From: Methanosphaerula palustris E1-9c
Lineage (GTDB): Archaea > Halobacteriota > Methanomicrobia > Methanomicrobiales > Methanospirillaceae
Length of the DNA stretch: 64,000 bases
Assembly (NCBI RefSeq): GCF_000021965.1
Contig: NC_011832.1
Location: forward strand, 2,273,242 to 2,337,241
Direction: 5' to 3'
The number at the start of each line of letters is the position of its first letter. Positions within the stretch are counted from its first letter, which is position 1. Under the pieces are notes generated by a model that was not told where the DNA came from, made no database searches, and was given only the letters and a program-made list of their open reading frames with translations. Below, piece after piece: positions 37,401-47,439 of the stretch. Made by a program: the position numbers and the translations under genes.

Positions 37401-38246
37401 ATGACCAGCACCGCCCATCACGAAGAACAGGTCCCGACCCTGATCATCCGCCCGCCGCGGAAGTGGGTACCGATCGACTTTCAGGAGATCTGGGCGTACC
37501 GGGAACTGCTCTACTTCTTCACCTGGCGGGATGTAAAGATCCGGTACAAGCAGACCGGCCTCGGGTTCGCATGGGCGATCATCCAACCGCTCTTCACGAT
37601 GCTTATCTTCACGCTGATCTTCGGAGGGTTCGCACATATCCCGTCCGACGGGATCCCGTACCCACTCTTCAGTTATGCGGCGTTGTTGCCATGGACCCTC
37701 TTCGCCGAGGGAATGACCAGGTCGACGAACAGTATGGTTGTGAATGCCCCCATCATGACCAAGGTCTACTTCCCGCGGCTGCTGATGCCGATCTCAGGGA
37801 TCATGTCGCCGCTGGTGGACTTCTGCATCGCGTTCCTGATCATGATTGCGATGATGTTCTACTACGGGTTCATGCCGACACTGAACGTGGTCTTCCTGCC
37901 GCTCTTCCTGCTGCTCGCGATCGGAACCTCGCTCGGGGTCGGTCTCTGGCTCTCGGCGCTGAACGTGCAGTACCGGGACTTTCAGTACACGGTACCGTTC
38001 CTGATCCAGATCTGGATGTACGCCTCGCCGGTGGTCTACCCGGCCTCGATGCTGCCGGAGAGCCTCCGGGTGCTATATGGACTGAATCCAATGGCCGGCG
38101 TGATCGAGGGGTTCCGGTGGGCCCTGCTCGGATCTACGCCGCCGAGTGCAATGATCCTGGTCTCAGTCGGTGTGGTCGTGGTGCTGTTGGTGTCGGGACT
38201 GTTCTACTTCAAGAAGATGGAGCAGTACTTCGCGGATCTGGTGTGA
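37401..38246 (+). CDS. Polysaccharide ABC exporter, membrane subunit (Wzm type)
   Basis: This 281-residue ABC-2 type permease has six predicted membrane segments. The amphipathic interface is IWAYRELLYFFTWRDVKIRYKQTGLGFAWAIIQPLFTMLIF. The conserved LNPMAGVIEGFRWALLG lies near 230. It exports lipid-linked glycan with the ATPase encoded 13 bases downstream. It heads the polysaccharide island. A TATA-like TTTATCAG is near 37361. Confidence 0.88.
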   Translation: MTSTAHHEEQVPTLIIRPPRKWVPIDFQEIWAYRELLYFFTWRDVKIRYKQTGLGFAWAIIQPLFTMLIFTLIFGGFAHIPSDGIPYPLFSYAALLPWTLFAEGMTRSTNSMVVNAPIMTKVYFPRLLMPISGIMSPLVDFCIAFLIMIAMMFYYGFMPTLNVVFLPLFLLLAIGTSLGVGLWLSALNVQYRDFQYTVPFLIQIWMYASPVVYPASMLPESLRVLYGLNPMAGVIEGFRWALLGSTPPSAMILVSVGVVVVLLVSGLFYFKKMEQYFADLV

Positions 38247-38259
38247 ACGGAGGAAATGA

Positions 38260-39522
38260 ATGTCAGATGATGTCGCGATCAGGGTAAAGAACCTCGGCAA
38301 ACGGTATAAGTTGGGGCAGCAGACTGGGGGGTACAAAACCATGGGTGAGACGATCACACGGCTGGTAAAGTCCCCGTTCCGACGATTTCAGCATCAGGAC
38401 TCAAAGAAGATAGACGGGGCCGACGCCTTTTGGGCTCTGAAGAATATCTCGTTTGAGGTGAAGAAGGGAGAGGTGATCGGATTCATCGGGAGGAACGGAG
38501 CCGGCAAGTCGACACTGCTGAAGATCCTCTCCCGGATCACGGCACCGACCGAGGGGACGGTCGAGGTGCACGGCAGGATCGGATCGTTACTTGAGGTGGG
38601 AACCGGATTTCACCCTGAGTTGACCGGTCGGGAGAACATCTTTCTGAGCGGTTCCATCATGGGGATGAAGAAGGCGGAAATCGATGAGAAGTTCGATGAG
38701 ATCGTGGAGTTTTCCGAGATCGAGAAGTTCCTCGACACCCCGGTGAAACGCTACTCAAGCGGGATGTATGTCAGGCTTGCGTTCGCAGTGGCAGCACACC
38801 TGGACCCAGAGATTCTGATCGTGGACGAGGTCCTCGCCGTCGGAGATATGAAGTTTCAGAAAAAATGCCTGGGAAAAATGAGTGATGTCGCAAAAGGTGG
38901 ACGCACCGTCCTTTTTGTGAGCCACAACATGGGTGCGATGACCACGCTCTGCAAGACGGGATTCCTCCTCAGCAACGGCTCGATTATCAAGGAGGGGGAG
39001 ATCAAAGAGGTCGTTGCCCATTACCTGGACCAGATGAAGGATCGGACCGGGCAGTACATCAGGGATGCTTCAGAACCGATCAAAAAACTGGCGATCTCAC
39101 GGGTGACGCTTCAGAGGGATAACGAGGTCGTAACCCGGTATTACAATAAGGATGTTCTGAACGTCACTATCGATATCATCGTTAAAACTGTGGTGTTTGG
39201 AGCACAACTCGCAGTCGGACTGTACACCGGGAGTGATGACTGCATCTTCTCGACAACCAATCAGGACTGGAGTGAAGAGAAAGAGATCCTCGAACCCGGG
39301 ATATACCGCCTCATCTGTCCCATTCAGTTGAATACATTGAGAAAGGGAAGTTATTATATCACCATCTCCTCCTCAGTGCCGGCAGTCGAAGTGCTGGATA
39401 CGGTAGAAGACCAGTTGCTCTTTGAGATACTCGATGAGCCGGCATGCCTCTTACAGTTAGGCCAGGGCCGAAGCGGCATGATATTGCCCATCATCCACTG
39501 GTCGATCGATAAGACCGCATGA
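38260..39522 (+). CDS. Polysaccharide ABC exporter, ATPase with glycan-binding tail (Wzt type)
   Basis: Residues 1-260 of this 420-residue protein are the ATPase. Walker A is GRNGAGKST near 78. The signature region is YSSGMYVRLAFAVAAHLDPEILIVDEVLAVGD with Walker B, and the H-loop is in FVSHNMGAM. Residues 280-420 are a beta-rich Wzt C-terminal domain, which in bacteria recognises the capped end of the O-antigen. Together with Wzm this implies export of a finished glycan whose terminal sugar is read by this domain. The nearby CDP-sugar genes could supply that cap. Confidence 0.88.
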   Translation: MSDDVAIRVKNLGKRYKLGQQTGGYKTMGETITRLVKSPFRRFQHQDSKKIDGADAFWALKNISFEVKKGEVIGFIGRNGAGKSTLLKILSRITAPTEGTVEVHGRIGSLLEVGTGFHPELTGRENIFLSGSIMGMKKAEIDEKFDEIVEFSEIEKFLDTPVKRYSSGMYVRLAFAVAAHLDPEILIVDEVLAVGDMKFQKKCLGKMSDVAKGGRTVLFVSHNMGAMTTLCKTGFLLSNGSIIKEGEIKEVVAHYLDQMKDRTGQYIRDASEPIKKLAISRVTLQRDNEVVTRYYNKDVLNVTIDIIVKTVVFGAQLAVGLYTGSDDCIFSTTNQDWSEEKEILEPGIYRLICPIQLNTLRKGSYYITISSSVPAVEVLDTVEDQLLFEILDEPACLLQLGQGRSGMILPIIHWSIDKTA

Positions 39523-39633
39523 TGTCACATCCAGAGGTCATGTGAGCGGATCGGGAAAATAGTATCGATTGGTTTGTGTTGAGCGAGTTTCTGTAGACTC
39601 AACAATTCCCCCTCGGTTTCTGATAAGGAAAAC

Positions 39634-40299
39634 TCATTTTTTGATAAAGGGTACCAGTGCCATCGTATTGTTTTGTACTTTCTTTGATATCGTAAAAGGT
39701 CCATCCCAACAACCATTGATAAAATTCCATTCGACCTGATATCGGGAGAGTATAAAGGCCAGTTCGTCGAACGACCACTCTCTCAGATGCCAGTAATTCT
39801 TGGGAGTTCCGTCCGGATTCGTATTTTCAGGAAGTTTATTAGGGGTGCTTATAAAAACACCTTTCTTAGAAACCCGCACCATCTCCTCGATCAGTGCAGA
39901 ATAATCCACTACATGCTCAATAACATCAACACAGGTGACGATATTAAAAAAATTATCGGGATAGTTTAGATGATATCCATCGTACAGGTTCAACTCAACC
40001 AAGCGCGGGTTTCTTCCAACGAGGGTCTGTTGACAATATTCATATGTCTTTTTATCGACATCTACCCCGTATGCTTCACGTGCTTTTATAGAGAGGATGT
40101 TCAATCCGTAACCCAGTCCAAATCCAACATCAAGCACCTTTGCCGACTCATCGAGATAGTTATTCAATGCAAAAAAATACGCCTCAATCTGGACAGGTAC
40201 GACTGAGCCAATCCCCACTGTTGTTGTATACTCCTTCGGGTCAGGTTTTTCAGGCGTGGGCTTTTTGAAAATTTTTGACATCAAATAGTTCCATTTCAT
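39634..40299 (-). CDS. SAM-dependent methyltransferase (class I)
   Basis: This 221-residue protein has motif I VLDVGFGLGYGLNIL near residue 55, the acidic strand AYGVDVDKKTYEY, and VTCVDVIEHVVDYSALIEEMVRV near 118. This is the pattern of the Methyltransf_11/UbiE-like group. It is opposite in strand to its neighbours and is AT-richer. Its place next to the ABC exporter suggests that it methylates a sugar or lipid of the surface glycan. Another methyltransferase lies at 45484. Confidence 0.8.
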   Translation of the reverse strand: MKWNYLMSKIFKKPTPEKPDPKEYTTTVGIGSVVPVQIEAYFFALNNYLDESAKVLDVGFGLGYGLNILSIKAREAYGVDVDKKTYEYCQQTLVGRNPRLVELNLYDGYHLNYPDNFFNIVTCVDVIEHVVDYSALIEEMVRVSKKGVFISTPNKLPENTNPDGTPKNYWHLREWSFDELAFILSRYQVEWNFINGCWDGPFTISKKVQNNTMALVPFIKK

Positions 40300-40769
40300 A
40301 TTTTTCTCTCCATTTTCAGCCGAGGAGGTTCTTTCCCGGATTTATTAAAATATACGTTAGTTTTTTAATTATTTCAATCATCAGCCCTATTTATCGGCTC
40401 AAGATCTCGCCGCTCTGAATACTCAGTTAAAATACTCAGTGAAAAAATTGTCCTTAATTTATCCATTCACCCGTTTTTCGTTCTCTTTGGCAATCCCTAG
40501 TTTTAAGTGAAAATAGTCCACACGACGTTAAAGGTCAATCGGACAGCCTCACAGATAACAACTGAATATTAGTGAATCTGAACGCGCAGTTCACGATTTT
40601 TTTTGACCCGATTTCTCAGGTGAAGCCTGTGTCAGAAACACCGTCATCTAGTAGTTTTATGAAGAAACGAGAAGGTATAAGAGAGTAAAAGAACCCGGGG
40701 ATCCTGAATAAGATTATAGTGATTTCAACAAAGCCTATTTTAGTTTTTATTAACATTTACTAAACGGTT
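40300..40769. other. 470-base AT-rich gap, no gene seen
   Basis: Between the divergent methyltransferase and YfhO-like genes there is no convincing reading frame. It holds a short direct repeat (AATACTCAGT twice near 40417-40440) and scattered T-runs. TATA-like stretches lie near 40650 and 40740. It marks the left edge of an AT-rich insert in the polysaccharide island. Confidence 0.4.
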
Positions 40770-42956
40770 ATGTTCCATCCAAAAAAATTTCCAATTGTTA
40801 GAATTATTCTCCAATATAAAGAATTTATATTCCTATTAGGGCTATCTCTTGTTTTCTTTTATAAAATTTTTCTTCATTCCGATCAGATTATTTTCCCTGC
40901 AAAAGATGTAATAGCACAATATTCTTTCTGGAGATCTTTCTTTGCAACGAATATTCTAAATGGATCCGGTCTCCCTCTCTGGAACCCGTACGTTTTTTCT
41001 GGAACACCCTTCATAGGAAATCCTTTATCCAGCATGTTCTATCCCATTTCATGGTTTTTTGTCTGCTTCAATCCTGATACCCTCTTTGGATACCTCTTTC
41101 TTCTGGATATTTTTTTAATTGGAGCATTCACATACATTTATGGTCGAACAATCAATCTAGACAAATATTCGGCACTGATATCTGCAGTTATTTTTATGTT
41201 CTGCGGAGCGATTACCCCCAGAATTTTTGCCGGCCATCTTGCAAATCTCGATGCAATCGTATGGTTCCCATTGGCTCTGATATTCATTGAACAGACATTT
41301 AAAAGAAGCAGGATTGTATATAGTTTTCTCGCTGGTATTGCATTAGGACTGATGTTCCTCACTGGAAATATCCAGTTTGCATTGTATGGAGCATTTACGG
41401 CACTACTCTATCTCGTAATCCGAACTATTGTAATAGATGATTTGCCCACGACAAGACAAAAAATAACTCATATCGTGGTTGTTGTTTTTTTATCAATTTG
41501 TATTTGTGGTCTGATATCAGCCGTTCAACTTCTTCCAACATGGGAATTTTCACATCTCTCCAGTAGAGGAGAGGGAGTAAGTTACGATTTTTCTACAGAG
41601 ATATCTCTACCGGTACAAAACATCTTCACCTTGTTTGTCCCAGATTTATATGGACCTCCAACGACCACTCAAAATTATTGGGAATTTTCATTTTATATAG
41701 GAATTTTGCCGTTAATCTTAATTATAATTGGTCTCATGTCTCATCGGACAAAATACACCGGAATTTTCTCATTTTTTGCTATATTTTCACTCCTATTTTC
41801 TGCTGGTAGATTTTTTCCAATATATAGTTTATTTTTCCAATTTATTCCTGGGTTTTCCATGTTTCAGATTCCATCAACATTGTTATTCGTATTTTCTTTT
41901 TCATTATCGATCCTCGCAGGGTTGGGATGTGACTTTATAATCAACAAAAGCCACGGTTTTCATTCCAGGTATTATGATCTAACAAAAAATATTCTGATGA
42001 ATACTGCCTTGTTTTCCATGATGATAGGCATTTTTGTGATGATCATAATTTCAACATTTTATATACTATACAAAAAAGTCGGCGGCATATTATATGTCTG
42101 GAATATGCTTCACATTACAGATATCGGGACTATTTACCTAATAGTAGATTTTCTTGTGTTTATCTTCTTTTTTTATGTCAGCGTTCTTGTGATTTATAAT
42201 AAGGATGCCTTCAAAGATCCAAGATTGTTTAAAATTATATTGACTACAATAATCGTTGCAGATCTATTCCTATTTGGTGCGAGATTTATTGACACGAAGG
42301 ACCCAAATGAAGTATTCAAAAACCCTGATTTTATTTCAATTTTTAAAAGCGAAGGAGACAGTTATTTTCGAATTTACGATGAAACCGGAATAATTGACCA
42401 GAACATAGCTCTCCGCAATAAACTGTATCTCGTAAACGGTTACGATCCAACGTATTTAAAGAGATATCAACAATACTATCTCAGATCACAATCAGGGGAT
42501 ATCAATACAACATATAGCTGGAAACAGGAAAACGGAATTGAAGATCTCGATATTTTAAGATCTCTCAATGTGAGGTACATAATTACCTCACAACCTCTAA
42601 ATCTAACAGGAATTGAGATTATTCAAAATAAATCTCCTTTTATCTACCGGTTAAATTACACTTATCCTAGGGCATTTCTCGTCCCAGTTTCCGAGTTCAA
42701 TTCAACAAAACCGGATAGGCTCATCCCTGCTCATATTATTGATTACTCCCCCAATAGGATCACAATACATACCAACAGTTCTGAAGATGTGTATCTCGTT
42801 ACGAGTGAAATCTACTATCCTGGATGGAGTGCCGAAGATGAAGCCTCGAAAATAGAAATAGAAAAATATCAGGGCATTTTCAGATCAGTTCGACTCAGTC
42901 CCGGAGAACATAATATCTCGTTTTCCTATTTCCCAAAGATTCTCACATTCGCCTGA
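40770..42956 (+). CDS. YfhO-like multi-pass membrane protein (GT-C type)
   Basis: This 728-residue protein has about a dozen hydrophobic segments. It opens with FLLGLSLVFFYKIFLHSDQ and the early acidic loop FPAKDVIAQYSFWRSFFATN, followed by GSGLPLWNPYVFSGTPFIGNPLSSMFYP. These are the marks of YfhO-type and related GT-C fold proteins, which transfer sugars from polyprenyl-phosphate donors on the outer face of the membrane. The C-terminal 200 residues are soluble. It is visibly AT-rich and uses codons unlike the core genes, so it was probably acquired. Confidence 0.75.
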   Translation: MFHPKKFPIVRIILQYKEFIFLLGLSLVFFYKIFLHSDQIIFPAKDVIAQYSFWRSFFATNILNGSGLPLWNPYVFSGTPFIGNPLSSMFYPISWFFVCFNPDTLFGYLFLLDIFLIGAFTYIYGRTINLDKYSALISAVIFMFCGAITPRIFAGHLANLDAIVWFPLALIFIEQTFKRSRIVYSFLAGIALGLMFLTGNIQFALYGAFTALLYLVIRTIVIDDLPTTRQKITHIVVVVFLSICICGLISAVQLLPTWEFSHLSSRGEGVSYDFSTEISLPVQNIFTLFVPDLYGPPTTTQNYWEFSFYIGILPLILIIIGLMSHRTKYTGIFSFFAIFSLLFSAGRFFPIYSLFFQFIPGFSMFQIPSTLLFVFSFSLSILAGLGCDFIINKSHGFHSRYYDLTKNILMNTALFSMMIGIFVMIIISTFYILYKKVGGILYVWNMLHITDIGTIYLIVDFLVFIFFFYVSVLVIYNKDAFKDPRLFKIILTTIIVADLFLFGARFIDTKDPNEVFKNPDFISIFKSEGDSYFRIYDETGIIDQNIALRNKLYLVNGYDPTYLKRYQQYYLRSQSGDINTTYSWKQENGIEDLDILRSLNVRYIITSQPLNLTGIEIIQNKSPFIYRLNYTYPRAFLVPVSEFNSTKPDRLIPAHIIDYSPNRITIHTNSSEDVYLVTSEIYYPGWSAEDEASKIEIEKYQGIFRSVRLSPGEHNISFSYFPKILTFA

Positions 42957-43303
42957 ATTTTATATCCTCAGTACTTCGCTAATTTTGTATGTGCTGATAA
43001 GATGCGTAGATTAAAGATGCGTAGATTATTGAACTGAGGAGGAAATCACAAATATAAATGGAGTGCAAGATACCCCCGGTATGGTCCCACCCAACCAAAG
43101 CAGACCTTGCACTCAAGGAAACTACGTCTATCCAAAAGAATGCTGTGGTCTTGCCGTTATTGCCCTGAACTCCCATGTGAGTAATCCTATTCAAGGACCC
43201 CTGAACCAGACAACCATCTTTCAGATATTCATTGAGCCCAAACTCCGCAGTGATTAGGGCATAGTTTCCTGTCTTCGTTCTCTTTTCTTGATCCACGAGA
43301 TTT
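42957..43303. other. Gap before the insertion sequences; tandem repeat, no supported gene
   Basis: It holds a perfect 15-base tandem repeat (42999-43028). The minus strand is open over 42979-43326 (115 codons), but the product has no recognisable domain, part of it is created by the tandem repeat, and it runs into the transposase remnant. I see this as decayed sequence flanking the insertion element. Confidence 0.4.
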
Positions 43304-44422
43304 ATGGGAAGATCTTTAAATTTCATATTCCCTACTATTCAAACAAGTGAAAGAATAGAATCCCGAGTGGTTTATGGAATAAAACGCCAAAAGAGAAGTC
43401 GGAATGGGGGATATTCCCTAATGATTGAAGTGTTTGGGATTGAAATGGCCAGAATGCAGCAGTCCATCCATTCGATCAGTACGATGCTGAAAAAGAGTTC
43501 GTGTGAAACATCACTTCGGTATCGTCTTGCCAAACTCCACATGGATGACCTCGAAGCCGTGAATACCATAATTCTGACGCACCAGGTCTCCTCCATCCTG
43601 ACGTCCGGAGAGGCAGACACCTTTGCCATCGATTACACCAACGACCCGTATTATGGCGAAGTTTCATCAGAGAACGAGGGATACATCATCCTAAGTCAAC
43701 TTAAGAAATCAACCAACGACTTTATTCATACATCACGATCTCTGTGATCACCCGGAACCACCAGGTGACCCTGGCGGCCTATCCCATGACAAAGGGCACT
43801 TCCAAGATCACATATATCACTGTCTGGACGGGATCACGACAAAGAACTTGAGGATCCAAACACATTATCTAGACAGGGGGTTCTACACACGAAAAGTGAT
43901 TGACTTCATGACGACCGTTCAGGTTCCGTTCATCATTCCGGTTAAAAAACACAATCGAGCGATGAAACAACTCCTGATTGGAACGAAATCACGGTTTGGA
44001 GAATATATCATGCGTGGAAAAACGCAGTTCCACCTGAAGATTGCAATCGCCGTAACCTATGCAAGGAAAACGGGGAAAGCATGGGGTCGAAAACCTCAGA
44101 TATGTGGTTGGCATTCCCGGGAAAACTCAGCGGATTCACGAGAACTATAGATCTGGATTTGCAATCAAGTCATATGCAGGATCCGAAACTTGGTCAAACC
44201 CGTACATCAACTCGAAACCCTGTGATCCGATACCTCTTCGCACTTATTGCGTTTCTTCTTAAGAATCTCTGGATGACAGTGCTCTGGACACGATTCTCAC
44301 CCGTGAAACAAGGTCTGCGGACTATCGAGATGGGTGAGTTCAGGTTTGATCAGTCCATGTTGTATATTGGGGAGGCTGTGCAAGTGACTTTAAAGATTGT
44401 CAGGAAAATTCCTGCACTTTGA
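43304..44422 (+). pseudogene. ISH3-like DDE transposase, decayed by frameshifts
   Basis: The transposase is broken over three or more frames. The first part (to 43747) has a helical N-terminus and the catalytic block TFAIDYTNDPYYGE. After a frameshift VITRNHQVTLAAYPMTKG continues. Then another frame (from about 43848) gives HYLDRGFYTRKVIDFM and the last frame gives RTSTRNPVIRYLFALIAFLLKNLWM, the usual C-terminus of these proteins. The order matches ISH3/IS4-type archaeal transposases with DDE chemistry. No intact product is possible. Inverted ends were not identified. Confidence 0.7.
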
Positions 44423-44437
44423 AAACCGGGATAACCA

Positions 44438-45236
44438 ATCGAAATTGATGATGATCTCTGGGATCTTATTAGCCCCTTACTTCCCCCACAAAAGCCTCCA
44501 ACGGGTCGCCCACGCGCTGATGAGCGTGGTTTGATCAATGGCATTCTTTACGTACTTTCCACTGGTTGCTTCTGGACTGACGTTCCCCGACAATATGGCA
44601 CTAAATCTACAACACACCGGTTTCACTTGTTACTCAGTACTCAGGGGAGATAGGACCAGATCTTTGCCCTAATCCGAAACCAAGGCTATGATCTCTCACA
44701 GCTCGATCTCTCCTGTTGTTCGATCGATACTACCACGATCCCCGGAAAAAAGGGGATTGTTAAGATTTGAAGGACTGGATCGAATTCAAGGCAGCAAAAT
44801 GAGTGTTCTCGTAGAACGGCACGGTAGACTGCTCGCCTGCATCATTGCTCCAGCGAACGTGCATGATGCAATGACGTATCATCCGACGTTGACGGTGTTT
44901 AAAATTCAAAGGCCGATAGGAAGGCCGATCATACGACCACAGGAGATTCTCGTAGATGCAGCGTATTATACCCTCGCAATAAGAACAATCAATCGCAGAA
45001 GGGGAATTAAGACAATGATCCCAGTCAATCGGAGAAATCATAGGCGACCAAAAAGGGGACGATCGTATCAATTCGATCCCATAATCTACCGTTCTCGAAG
45101 AGCAGTTGAACGATTCTTTAGCTGGGTCAAGGCATTCAGAAAAATCTCACCCAGATATGAGCGGCTCGAAGAATCATTTCGAGGACTGGTCATCATCGCC
45201 TGCATACTGATACTATGGAGACTTTTGGGATGAGTG
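44438..45236 (+). pseudogene. IS5-family (IS427-like) transposase, broken
   Basis: The N-terminal frame (44438-44653) reads IEIDDDLWDLISPLLPPQKP and GRPRADERGLINGILYVLSTGCFWTDVP, typical of IS5-group transposases, and then meets an in-frame TAG. The same frame resumes as GYDLSQLDLSCCSIDTTTIPGKKG, containing the first catalytic Asp. A frame change leads to the C-terminal part (44688-45233), with GSKMSVLVERHGRL, LVDAAYY and AVERFFSWVKAFRKI carrying the Glu. Two-frame organisation is normal in IS427, but the TAG and lack of a start mark it as dead. It abuts the ISH3-like remnant. Confidence 0.75.
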
Positions 45237-45483
45237 CAGTTAAGTACTGAAACCATAAGTGGTTTGATTTCAATCTCATTTTTTTAGAGAATTGAAAATC
45301 TTCCCGAAGGAGTCTTTTTTTCGGTAAGTTAGAAGAACCTCAGCAAATGTCAAATTCTTACTTGATTTCAGGCGAAAAAATCACTCTCTGCGGGGTATGA
45401 TATTTTCTTCAAGTAGTTTATTCTTTCAGTGGCAAAGTCAGGTTACAAAGCCTTTTTGACTGGCGCAAATAAATACAACTACG

Positions 45484-46242
45484 ATGCCTGAAGAGAGAGC
45501 AACAATCATAGATATTTCTCAGGAGAGGTGGAAAACAGCCCAAAAATTTGAGTTGGAATTTGCCCAAAATACCATTGGATCCGACGACGATTGGAATCTT
45601 TGGTGGATGGAAAAATATTCAAACTATTCATTTTTAGAAGGAAAAGAGTTCCAGAACGTTCTGGAGGTGGGATGTGGACCCCACACAAACGTTCGATATA
45701 TTCTCCCAAAGATCACGGTCGGGAAGATCTGGCTGGAAGATCCTCTGATTCAGTATTATATCACCCATTATCTGAATCAGTGCCCATCGACAACCGATAT
45801 GATAAAATCATTGATCAAAAAACCGTCTAAGAGAGTGAACTTCTGCCTGGAACTGTTTTCAAACCTATCCTATTCCGTCGACCTGAGTTCTGCCAAGCTG
45901 GAAGATCTCCCCTACAAAGATAGTCAGATGGATCTCGTCATATGCATAAACGTCTTGGACCATGTCAATAATTATGACTCATGCATGTCTGAGATGAGTA
46001 GGGTTCTCAAGAGCGGTGGTATCCTCATCCTGGGACAGGATCTGACAAATGCAGAAGATCTCGTGAATTGCCCCGAAGTTGTCTCCGATATCGGCCACCC
46101 CATTAAGGTTGATCACACAATTCTTGACGACACACTCTCCAGATCATTTGAGACACTCACCCGAAAGGTCCTTCCACGGGAGGAAGGGAGGAATCCAGAG
46201 GCTCATTACAGCACATATCTGGGCGTTTTCCAGAAAAAATAA
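45484..46242 (+). CDS. SAM-dependent methyltransferase
   Basis: In this 252-residue protein motif I is VLEVGCGPHTNVRYILP near residue 60. LPYKDSQMDLVICINVLDHVNNYDSCMSEMSRVLKSGGILILGQDL follows, the class I methyltransferase post-motifs. Its substrate is probably a glycan or lipid of this island. A TATA-like AAATAAAT sits only about 12 bases before the ATG, so the true promoter was not identified. The 240 bases upstream hold T-runs and no gene. Confidence 0.78.
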   Translation: MPEERATIIDISQERWKTAQKFELEFAQNTIGSDDDWNLWWMEKYSNYSFLEGKEFQNVLEVGCGPHTNVRYILPKITVGKIWLEDPLIQYYITHYLNQCPSTTDMIKSLIKKPSKRVNFCLELFSNLSYSVDLSSAKLEDLPYKDSQMDLVICINVLDHVNNYDSCMSEMSRVLKSGGILILGQDLTNAEDLVNCPEVVSDIGHPIKVDHTILDDTLSRSFETLTRKVLPREEGRNPEAHYSTYLGVFQKK

Positions 46243-46245
46243 AAT

Positions 46246-47439
46246 TCAGGTCTTTGAAATAGAATCAATCCCCCTGTTTTTTCCGGATATCAACCCAACT
46301 AAAAATTTTTCGTATTCGTTTGAGAAGTTCTCCCGAGTATGATATTTATTGGCATACTCCCAGGATCGCTTCGCCATCTCCTGCAACCGCTCAACAGGGA
46401 GTGAAGAGAGCGAGGAGACCGCCTCTCTGATCTCATCAATAGAACACTGGTTCAAGATGATGCCAAATCCATCCACCGTTACCCCAGATTGATAACTAAT
46501 AACCGGAATGAGACCGGCATGAAGAGACTGGACCACGCTACCGGACTGGCCCTCAGAGCAGGAAGGGTAGATCAACCCGATACAGGTCCTGATGATGCTG
46601 AGAAACTCCAGACTGCTGACGTCCAGCCACCCGAGCGTATGAATATTCGCAGTATGATACAGTTCCTTTTGGTACTCCCCACAGAAGTCGGATTCTGTAT
46701 CTACCTGACCACACACATAGAGATGATGGTCAGGCATTGAACTGAACGCCTCAAGGACGAGATCCAGTCCCTTATGAACCATCCCAGAATTCCCCAACCA
46801 CAAATAATTGTTGCGACACTGTGCGTAGTCCTTCTCAGGGATCTCTGGAAACGTCATAGTCGCTGTGATTGGGATCTGACAAAGTGATTTTCCTGCGTAC
46901 TGAAACGTACTGATCGTAGCCTCATTCCCCAAAATAGTGGCACAATCTGCGAACTCTATACCAAAACTTGGAGGTACAGTCCGTCTGGGGATCAGGGTGG
47001 CCTTCCTTCTCCCCTGAATATCCAACAACCGATGATATTCCGCCGAATTTTGAAAAAGCCAGTGTGATCCCGTGATATGTAAGATCATGTAACAGTCGCG
47101 ATTCAGGAGAGGAACGAGCCGCTCCATATTGCAGTGAATATCGATAAAGAAGGAATAGTGCTTTTCTGGAGTGAACGTTGAGTTATCCCAGTCTATGATA
47201 TCAATAGCATATCCATGTTTACTCCAGAGATGTGCCATCTGATAGCATTCCCACCCATTCGTATGAGTGGTTGGAATTTCATCCGAAGAAGAGTACCCGA
47301 ACGGATCGGTGATGTATGAGAGTAATACGTTTCCTTTGAATTCACCTTCATTTTTCAGGTGAATCATATCTCTTTGATTGGACCTCAGAAGTCCCGAAAC
47401 GATAGCAAACAGAGTTGAGAAAATTTTCATTTGTTTCAT
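46246..47439 (-). CDS. Glycosyltransferase, GT4-like (GT-B fold)
   Basis: This 397-residue protein has a GT-B C-terminal half with NNYLWLGNSGMVHKGLDLVLEAFSSMPDHHLYVCGQV and a donor-site region IRTCIGLIYPSCSEGQSGSVVQSLHAGLIPVIS, in which SCSEGQSG stands in for the usual E-x7-E site. The N-terminus includes a short hydrophobic helix (IFSTLFAIVSGLL). The gene is convergent with the methyltransferase (three bases between stops). Donor and acceptor are unknown. Confidence 0.75.
   Translation of the reverse strand: MKQMKIFSTLFAIVSGLLRSNQRDMIHLKNEGEFKGNVLLSYITDPFGYSSSDEIPTTHTNGWECYQMAHLWSKHGYAIDIIDWDNSTFTPEKHYSFFIDIHCNMERLVPLLNRDCYMILHITGSHWLFQNSAEYHRLLDIQGRRKATLIPRRTVPPSFGIEFADCATILGNEATISTFQYAGKSLCQIPITATMTFPEIPEKDYAQCRNNYLWLGNSGMVHKGLDLVLEAFSSMPDHHLYVCGQVDTESDFCGEYQKELYHTANIHTLGWLDVSSLEFLSIIRTCIGLIYPSCSEGQSGSVVQSLHAGLIPVISYQSGVTVDGFGIILNQCSIDEIREAVSSLSSLPVERLQEMAKRSWEYANKYHTRENFSNEYEKFLVGLISGKNRGIDSISKT

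Noticed and set aside
42979-43326. 115-codon minus-strand open frame next to the ISH3-like remnant
   Set aside because: No recognisable domain, its end is created by the tandem repeat at 42999-43028, and it runs into transposase-derived sequence.
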